The notes under the pieces were generated by a model that was not told the DNA's origin, searched no databases, and was given only the letters and a program-made list of their open reading frames with translations. From contig KL647311.1 of NCBI GenBank assembly GCA_000727475.1, positions 585,327 to 649,326 of the forward strand: a stretch of 64,000 nucleotides of DNA, given 5' to 3'. The stretch is from Sarcocystis neurona (Eukaryota > Apicomplexa > Conoidasida > Eucoccidiorida > Sarcocystidae). The number at the start of each line of letters is the position of its first letter. Position 1 is the first letter of the stretch. Shown piece by piece: positions 1-9,000 of this stretch. Position numbers and translations under genes: made by a program.

Positions 1-3000
1 CCTTCCGCTTTGCAGCTGAGGGTTGCTCTGGCCGCTGCTGTCTTTTTGCTTTTGAGTCTCAGTGCTACTACGGCTGCTGCTGCTGCTGTAGCGTTCTTCT
101 AACATTTCTACGGCGTTGCTGACACCGAGGGCTACATGCGCAGCAGAGCCAGCACCCAAGACTGCTCCCTGTCTCTCGTGTTGCCACGCCTGGCTAACTA
201 TTCGTGAAAAAACAACAGAACTTTCTCCCTGCTCCCCTCTGTCCGTCCCCTCATCTGCTTTGCTTGCTGTGCGACCAGCAGCAGTCGAGGCAAAGAAATT
301 CGTAGCAGCGTCCGCATGCTCAGCTGCACCAGTAGTCGCAGGGGACGCGTGCCCAGAAGCAGCAGCAGAATCGTGGTCGGCTGCAGTGGCGTCAGCTGCA
401 GAGAAGTGGTCAGCAGCAGCTGCAGCAGCAGATGCGTGATCAGCAGCAGGAGTTGTGCGGTCACCGGCGGCAGCAGATGCATGTTGAGCAGCAGCAGCAG
501 GTGTGGAAGCAGCATCACCCGCATGTGTGTGGCCCACAGCAATAGTCGCGGCGTCTTGTTGTGCCGCTTGCGTACCACCCTTGCGAACAGCAGTAGCAGG
601 CAGTCTACCAGCAGCCCTACAAAATTTAGCAGTGGTAGCAGCCGGTGCTGCTGCAGCACCAGCGGTCGCTGTTGGTACTGGAGCAGCAGCACTACGGGAT
701 ACCACGGGAACGCCAGCTTCGGCAGGTAAGCTAAAAGCACCTGCAGCAGCTAGCTCAGAAACAGCGGCAGTATCACCGACAGCGCTGTCAGCGCCAGAGT
801 GACCAGCAGCAGCAGTGTCTACACCGGTAGAATGCGTCTGATCGACACCGCTCGCTTGTTTTTCTACGTGAGGAGCACCCCACATTCCAAGAGCAGCACC
901 AGCAGGAGTTTCCTTCTCTACAGGAGTAACGTCTTCAGTGTCAGCTGCATGGTAACGCCCCGCAGCAGCAAGCGGCACAGAAGGAGCTTTCCCATCACCG
1001 GTAGGAGGAAACGTTACAGCGGGAACACGAGAACACGGTACCTTCCTGGCAGCAGCAGTCTCTACGTATGCCGCAGAAGCAGCTCTCTTTGCCAGAGAAG
1101 ACGCAAGAAAACTAAGTGCGCCTCCAGCATTTGAGCGCAAACGAACAGCAGTAGCAGCAGGCGAATCAGCGTTCGCTTTAATGCCAGCGGCGGTCTCACC
1201 AGCAGCAGGAGGAAGTCCGTTAGCAGCACACGTAGCAGAGGAGACTGTGTGAGCAGCAGTACCTGAGCCGGCAGCAGCTGCCGGCGCCCTCGCCGCAGAC
1301 GCGGCAGCTGGCGTGAGACCGGCAGGGCCTGGCTCGACAGCAGCAGCAGCCGCCTCACTAGCACCAGCACGATCCCTCTCTGCTACAGCAGAAGAAGAAA
1401 AGCTATCCTCAGCAACAGCAGCATCAGCAGGAGAAACGTCAGCAGCAGGAGTCGCAGAACGTGCGTCACTAACAGCAGGTGGAGCAGCGAGCGGTGCACC
1501 AGTAGCAGCAGGAATATTATTCAAAGCGTCGGCAAGAGGTGTCTCAGCTGCAAAACAACTACGTCTGCGAGCAGCAGCAACCTCTCCGACTGTACCAGGC
1601 GACGCAGCAGAATGTGATTCTCCACCTTCCTCTGCTGCTGGCCCAACTGCTACTTCGTGTTGGTAAGGTGCTGGTCTCTCTTCCTCCTGCTGCCCTCCTA
1701 CGGAGGAGCAACTCTGCCTCGGAATTCGGATCTCTGCTGCTGTCACCCCGTCGAATTCCACGTCTGCTGCCTTTGCTGCTGGTGCCTTTCCTGGTATTCC
1801 GGAACACCCGGCTCCATCTGCTGCTGCCGTTGTTGCGCCCCCTGCTGATGTTTCTGACGTCCCCGTCACTGCGCTTCCTCCTGCATACGCTCTTGCTCCT
1901 GCGTCTCCCGCTGTCGCCGATTCTCCCGCTGCTGCTGCTACATCCGCTGCTTCAGCTTCTCCGCCTGCCGCTCTGCCTGACGCACCTGTTCCCCCCGCTG
2001 TTCTTTCACCTGCTTCTGGCGTCGTCTCTGCTGCTGCTTTGGCGAGATCCACTGCTGCGCTGGTTCGCATACATGCTTTATGTCCTGCTTCATCGGTCTC
2101 TCGTACTGCCACATGTGCCAACGCTGCAGCCACGGCTGCTGCTGGTGCGTCTGCCACTTCTGGTGGTAGATCCGCGGCTGCCGCTGGTGCATCTGCTGGT
2201 GATCTTGCCGCCTTTGCAGCTGCAGAACCTTCTGCTGCGCTCACTGCAGCCTCTGCCCCTGCTGCAACTGCTGCCTCTGCTGCTTCAGCTGCTGCCGGTG
2301 CCCGTGCTGCTGTTTTTGAAGCATCTGCCCTCGCTGCTGCTTTAGCTGCTGTAGCTTCTGCTCCTGCTGCTGGCTCTGGGGGCGTTGTCCTGCCGGCACC
2401 TGCTGCTGCTTCTTCTTTCCCGCACGTCGCTGGCAGCGTAGCTGTTGCTGATGATGTGGCACCTGCTGCGCCTGCTGCCGCCGCACCCGCAGCAGTTCCA
2501 TCTACTGCTGCAGCGTCTGCCGCTGTAGCAGCAGCTGTGTTTGCTGCGGCTGCGTATGCGGCTTCTGCGGAGGGCGACTCCGCCGCATTTGCAGCTGGCT
2601 CGGCGCCAGAGTCTGCACCTGCCGCTGCATCTGCTGCTGCTGCATCTGCTGCTGTTGCTACTGCGTCTGCGCCGGCCCCTTCTTCAGCTGCTCTTCCTGG
2701 GCCATCTATCCCAGTTGATGCTGCTGCTAGTGCGTCTGTTTCGTCCCCTGCAGCGGCTACATCAGCGGCTCTGGCTGCAAAGTTTACTGCTAGTGGTCCT
2801 GCGTCCGTTGCACCGGCTGCCGCTACTGCTGGAACTTTTGCGTCTGCTGCTGCTGCTGCCTCAGCAGCTGCTCTGCTTGCAACGGGTGCTGCACCTGCTG
2901 GTGCTGCTGTATCTGTTGCACCGCCTGTTGTTGCTGCTGCCTCTATTGCACCGGCTGCTGCTGCTGGATCTTTTGCGTCTGCGGCTGCTGCCTCAGCAGC

Positions 3001-6000
3001 TGCTCTGCTTGCAGCGGTTGCTGCATCTGCTGGTGCTCCTGCATCTGTTGCACCAGCTGCTGTTGCTGCTGCATCTGTTGCACCGGCGGCTGCTGCCTCA
3101 GCAGCTGCTCTGTTTGCAACGGGTGCTGCGTCTGCTTCTGCTGCTACTGTCGCATCTGTTGCACCGGTTGTTGCATCTGCTTCCTCTGCTGCTCTTGCTG
3201 CTTCATCTGCTGCATCCGTTGCTGCTCTGGTGACACCTGCTCTTGCTGCTGTTCCTGCTGCTGGAGCATTTGCTGCTGTTGCGTCGGCTGCTACCCCAGC
3301 AACGACTGCTGCACCTGCTTCTGCTGCTGATGGATCTGCTGTTGATCTCTCGCCAGCTGCTCCCCCATGTGGTCCTGCTCCTACCTCCGGGACTGCTGCT
3401 ACACTTGCTTTTGCTGCCGCGTCTGCTTCTGCTCCTGTATCTGCTTCTGCTGCTGCATCTGCTTCTGCTGCTGCATCTGCTTCTGCTGCTGCAACTGCGT
3501 CGGCTGCTGCTACGTCTGGCGCATCTGCTCCTGCTGCTGTTTCAGCCGCTGCGGTCCCCGGCTCTGCCACTCGTGACGCGTCTGCTGCCAGTGAATCGTT
3601 TGCTTGTGCGAGCACCGCTGATTCTGCGCCTGCTGCTCTCCTTGGAGCAAGTGCTCCCACTGTTGTCCCAGTTCCTCCAAATTCAGCGTGTGCCGCTTCT
3701 GTGGCTTCGATTGCTGCTGCTGCTCCTGTTCCTGGATTTGCCGCGGACGCTCCTGCATCTGCATCTGCATCTGCATCCGCTGCCGCTACTGTGTCTGCTG
3801 CTTTCCTCCAAACATCTGCTGCTTCGGCTGCTGCGGCTGCTTCTCGATCTGCTGCTAACGCCTCTGCATCTGCATCCGCACTTGCTGCTGCTGTTTCTGC
3901 TGTGTGTTCTGCCTTCTTTGGGACACCTGCTGCTTCTGTTGCTGCTGTTGTTCCTGTATGTCGATCCGCCGCTAACGCCACCGCATCTGCTGCTGTGTCT
4001 GCATCTCCTGCTGCTCCTGCTTCTCGGTCTGCCGCTAACGCCTCTGTATCTGAACCTACGGCTGCTGCTTCTGCTGTGTCCGTTGCCTTCCTTGAGCCAC
4101 CTGCTACTTCTGTTGCTGCCGCTGCTCCTGTTTCTCGTCCTGCTGCTAAGGCCACAGCATCTGATGCTGCACCTGCACCCGCTGCTGCTGCATCTGCTGC
4201 CTTTCTAGAAACACCTGCTGCTTCTGTTTCTGCTGCTCCTGCTGCTTCTCGGTCTGCCGCTGACGCCTCTGCATCTGCTGCTGCTTCTCGATCTGCACCT
4301 GCTGCTGCTGCTGTGTCTGCTGCTTTCCTTGAGGTACCTGCCACTTCTGTTGCTGCTGCTGCTTCTCGATCTGCCGCCAACGTCTCTGCGACCGCTGCTG
4401 AATCTGCATCTGCATCTCCGGCTGCTGCTGCTCTGTCTGCGGCTTCCGTTGAGACACGTGCTGCTTCTGTTGCTGCTCTTCCTGTTTCTCGGTTTGCCGC
4501 TAACACCACCGCTGCTGCTGCATCTGCATCTGTTGCTGCAGCTGCATCTGTTACTGCATCAGCACCTGCTGCTGCTTCGCTTGCTGCTGTTGGTGCAGGT
4601 GGTGCTCCTGCTGGTGCTGCTGCGACTCTCCTTCTCACGCCTCCGCCGTCTCCTGCCGCTGGAGCAGCACGTGAGACTGCTGCCTGCGTTGCTTTCGTTG
4701 CTTCACCTGGTGCTCCTGGGGTTGCAGCTGCTGCTCGTGTGTTTGTCCCTTCCCGAGAAGGGCCGGCCGCAGCTGCGGCAACGAATTTTGTTGCTGGTGG
4801 AATAGTGGTTTGGAAGCGTTCTGCTGCTGTTGCAACAAGGAGGACTCCTTCTCTAGACTGCAGTAGGGTAGGTCCTGCTGCAGCTCCTGCCTCTGTCTCT
4901 TCTACTCCTTCTATTGCTGGTGTGCACCTTGCTGCTGTTGCTGATGGTGGGAATTCCGTGTCTTTACGACGCGCCGCCGCTTTTTCTTTCCCTTCCGTTG
5001 CCCCCGCAACATCTGCCCTTCCTGGTGCTGCTGCTTCTTCCCCGCACACGACCGAAGTGTCGGCTACAGCTCCTATCGAACTAGTAACTGGCATTTCTGC
5101 TGCTAGACTCGGCGTTTCCCCTGTCTCTGTCGCTGCTGGAGGAGAGGCCGACGCTTCCGCCCGTACTGCTGCTGATGCTGCTGCTCCCGGAACTTGTGAG
5201 TCTAGCACTGCCGCAGCACCGGAGCCTGCTTCTGCTGCTGCCCCAGAACGCTCTGCGGTTGCCGCAGAAGTATTCCGCCATCCTGTTGCTGCTTCTCTCA
5301 GTAGAATAGATGCCAGCGGCCTTGCTGCTGGTGTTTCTCGTTCTCCTGCTGCTGGTGCACTTGCCCCTGGCTCAGTCGCTGCAGGTGGTGCGGTCCTTGC
5401 TGCTGCTGCTGCTACGGCCTTTGTAGAGTCTGTTCCTGCGAGCGCTGCTGTTGTTGCTGCAGCCACCGATTCTGCTGCTGTTGCTGAAGCTTCTCTTCCT
5501 CCGGCTGCGCTTGCTGCAGCAATTTCTGCTGCTGCTGCACCTGTTGCTATTGCTGCTGCTGGCGATGCTGTTGCTGCAGATGGAGCAGGTTCAACGAAGG
5601 CAGCAAATTTCGCCAGTGCTGCTTCTAGTGCTGCTCGTGCATATGCTGCTCTTGCTGTTCCGTCCACTTCCACGGCACTTCCTCCATGCGAGTCTTCTGC
5701 TGCGGCTGCTGGTGCTGTCGAAGAGGCTGACTCTTCCCCCGGGGAGGCTGCCGCCTCGAGCGTTGCTGCTGATGCTGCCTCAGAAGACGCGGCCGCTGCC
5801 TTTGCTGCAGTGTGGACTGCTGCTGATGCGACCTCACGGGTAGCTGGTGCTGCCGCTGTCTCAGACTCTGTTGCAGTAGCAGCTCCCGCTGCTTCCTCAG
5901 GAGGTGCAACTGCTGCTTTCTCAGAAGATGCTGCTGCTACGGCCGTTGGTGCAGTGACAGCCGCGTCCTCCGCCGCTGGGGCTTCGTCGTCCTTCGCTGC

Positions 6001-9000
6001 TGCTGCCTCTCGTGCCTCTACTCCACCCGCCGCTGCTTCCCCTCCCCCGCCTCCCGCTGCTCCTGCTTCTGCTGTCGGTCCTTCTATGCCTACGACTCTA
6101 TCCCCTACAGCTGCTGCTGCTGTAGGGTGTCCTCCTGCTGCTGCTTCAGCGCCCTCTCCCATTGCTTCTGCTTCTTCCTCTATGTCTGCTGATGCAGTTC
6201 CTTCACCTGCTTTCTCCGCTTCTCCTCCTCCTCCTACGGTTGCTGCAGCTGCCTTCACAGCAAGCTCTCCTGCTTCTGCCTTCCCCTCTGCTGCTGTTGC
6301 TTCTTTTTGGATTGCTGCTGCTGCTGCAGCCTCCTGAACTGCTGCTGCTGCGCTTGCGGCTGCTTCTGTGTCAGTTCTTGTTGCTCTTTTCCGTGTCTCT
6401 GTTGCAGGTGTACCTGCGCCGAGCGCTGCTGCTGCGTTCGCTGCTGCCGCGTCCGCTGCTGCTGCGTCCGCTGTTCCTGCTTCCGCTGCTGCTGCTTGCG
6501 CTGCTGCTGCTGCTTGCTCTGCTGCTGCTGCTTGCTCTGCTGCTGCTGCTTGCTCTGCTGCTGCTGCTTGCTCTGCTGCTGCTTCCGCTGCCGCTGCTTC
6601 CGCTGCTGCTGCTTGCGCTGCTGCTGTTTGCGCTGCTGCTACTCTCGCTGCTGCTGCTTCCCCTGCTGCTGCGTCCACTGCTGCTGCAGCTGGCACTACT
6701 GCACGCTCGAGTGTATCGTATGCAGCTGCTACTGCGTCCTCTCCTGCTGCTGCTGCAGCAGGAACTTCCTCGGCTACCGGTTCCGCGTCGGGTGCTGCTG
6801 CTCGACCGTGTCCCGCGCCTCTCTTGTCACGTGTTGCTGGTCTATCTTCTGCTGTTGTTGCAGGTGCCCTCGCCGCTTCTGCTGTTGTTGTTGCCACTCG
6901 CGTGCGCACCGCCACTCGCTGCGGCTGCTGCAGTCGCCGAGGACTTCGTCTCGGGCGCCGCGTACGCAATCGCACAGCAGCAAAACGAACTCCTGCTGCT
7001 GTCGCTGCTGTTTCTGTCGCCGCTGCTTCTGTCGCTGCTGCTTCTGTCGCTGCTGATGCCGTGGCTCCTGCTGCCGTGGCTGCTGCTACCGTGGCAGCTG
7101 CCGTCGCTGCTGCTGCCATCGCTGCTGTCGCTGCTGGCGCTGCTGCTTCCTCTTCGTCGGCTGCTGCTGGGAAATCCTGCTCCTGCGACCCTGCCCCTGC
7201 TGATGCTGTTTCTACATTTTGCTCCTGCTCTCCTTCTCCTGCTGCTGCTTCCTCGTCTTCCTCTCTCTCTTCCTCCTCCTCTTTCTGTGCAGGTGCGTCA
7301 CCCTGAGTACCCCACAACAGCAGCTGCTGCTGCCATTCCAGCACACCACGGGCAGCAGCACGCGCTGCCTCTGCCTGCTGCAGCTGCAGCAGCGCTTCAA
7401 GAGAGAGCTCCTGTTCAAGTTGCTGCTGCAGCTGCTGCGCACAAGCAACTGCAGCAGTCGTTGCGGGTGCTGCTTGGTGCTGCCGCAGCAGCTCGTCAAG
7501 GGCCACTTCTTCTAGCAGTTCTTCTTCTTCTAGCTGCTGCTGCTGCTGAAATTGCTTCGCGTCGTCGGCGGATGGTTCCCGCTGTCGCTTCTGCAGCTGC
7601 GGCCTGCGTAGCTGCTGCTCTTCCCTCTGCTGCTGCCTCTGCTGCACCGCTCTCTTCTGTTGCCACTCCGCTTTCTGCTGTTGCTGTAGCGTCTGCCTCT
7701 GCTGTTCTTCCCTGCTGCGCTGGTGGCTCTGTCGCAGCAGCGTCTTCGGCTGCTGCTTATGCTGCTGCTGCTGCGGCAGCACTGCAGTCAGCACCTTCTC
7801 TCGTGGTCTCTGTTCTGCGTAAGTATCTCTCCGTCCCTCTACCGTCTGCCCCGCGTGCACCAGGGGCTTCAAATCGCGGTCGAAGGCGGGAGGTACCGAA
7901 CTGACGCGAACGCGGGGGACAGCTGCTCGCTGAAGCCCCTTGAACAGAGAAAAGGGCAGCTTACGCATGCAAGTATCAACGAAGGCTCGTCGCTTCATTT
8001 CCTCCGTCTGGCAGAGGCAATCAAGCTCCTGCTGAGCAGCCGCAACAGCAGCAGCAAGCTTCTCCTTGAAGCGTTTCCGGCGGATGCGTTCCTGCAACGC
8101 AGCAGCACATGCACCGGGCAGCGTGTACAGCTGCGCGAGCAGCAGCAGCCGACAGCAGAGCCGCTGCGTCTCCCCGCGCAGCAACAAACCTCGGTCAAGC
8201 AACCGTTTGACCCGAACCTTCTCTAGCAAAGCAGCAGCAAGACCCTGCTGCAGCACCAGAAGTCGTCGCTGCCACAGCAGCAGCAGTCGCCCTTCGCGGT
8301 GTATCTGTTGCTCGGCGACCAGCTGTAGCTTCTCCAAATTGGCGCACTGCTGCTGTTGCTCTTCCTCCCCCCATAGCGGCCGCGTCGCAGCAGAATAAGA
8401 AGGCTGATACGGCAGCATGCAGATGCAGCGGAAGAGTCTTTCTACCGCTGCTGCTGCCGCGGCAATCGCTATCGCTTCCTCCTCCAGCTCTTCTGTGCCT
8501 TCGACAGCAGCAGCACCCACACAACCCGCCGCAGCAGATTCTGCCTCTGCTGCTGCTTCTAGGAGCTGCTTTTCCAGCTCTTGCGCTTGCTGCTGCAGCT
8601 CTCCGCGCCACCGGAACGCCTCTGCCGCAAACCGCTCGATCTCGTCTACCCTTGCTGCACTTCCGACGGAGAGACGAGACGGCGCTGCTGCTGACGCTGT
8701 CCCTCTCCCCACGACGACCCCCCATCCCCTCCCGTTCGTCACCTGCTCCTCCGTCTTGGTTCGCCGCTCCTCGGCTGGATGCCGCTGCTGCTGAGAAGTC
8801 TGTGACATATAACTGTCGTAGTGTTTGGGACGGCTCTGGGGTTTTCGGCTGCTGTGGCCGCCCTTCCGCTGCTGCTGCTGCGGCGGCGCTCGAGCCTTAC
8901 CTTCCCGGTGCTGCTCCTGCTGCAGCTGCACCGCGTCATCCTCGTGCTGCCCCACGCGTCGTCGCTGCCGCTGCCGCTCTCTCAGCAACTCGAACCCCCC

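Noticed and set aside
2039..6337. 1,432-codon Ala-rich plus-strand ORF as a gene
   Set aside because: It is antisense to the ATG11-like frame, almost devoid of charged residues, and its openness follows from GCT/GCA registers sharing the wobble base.
6162..7904. 580-codon Leu-rich plus-strand ORF
   Set aside because: Poly-Leu product of CTG repeats, antisense to the ATG11-like frame.
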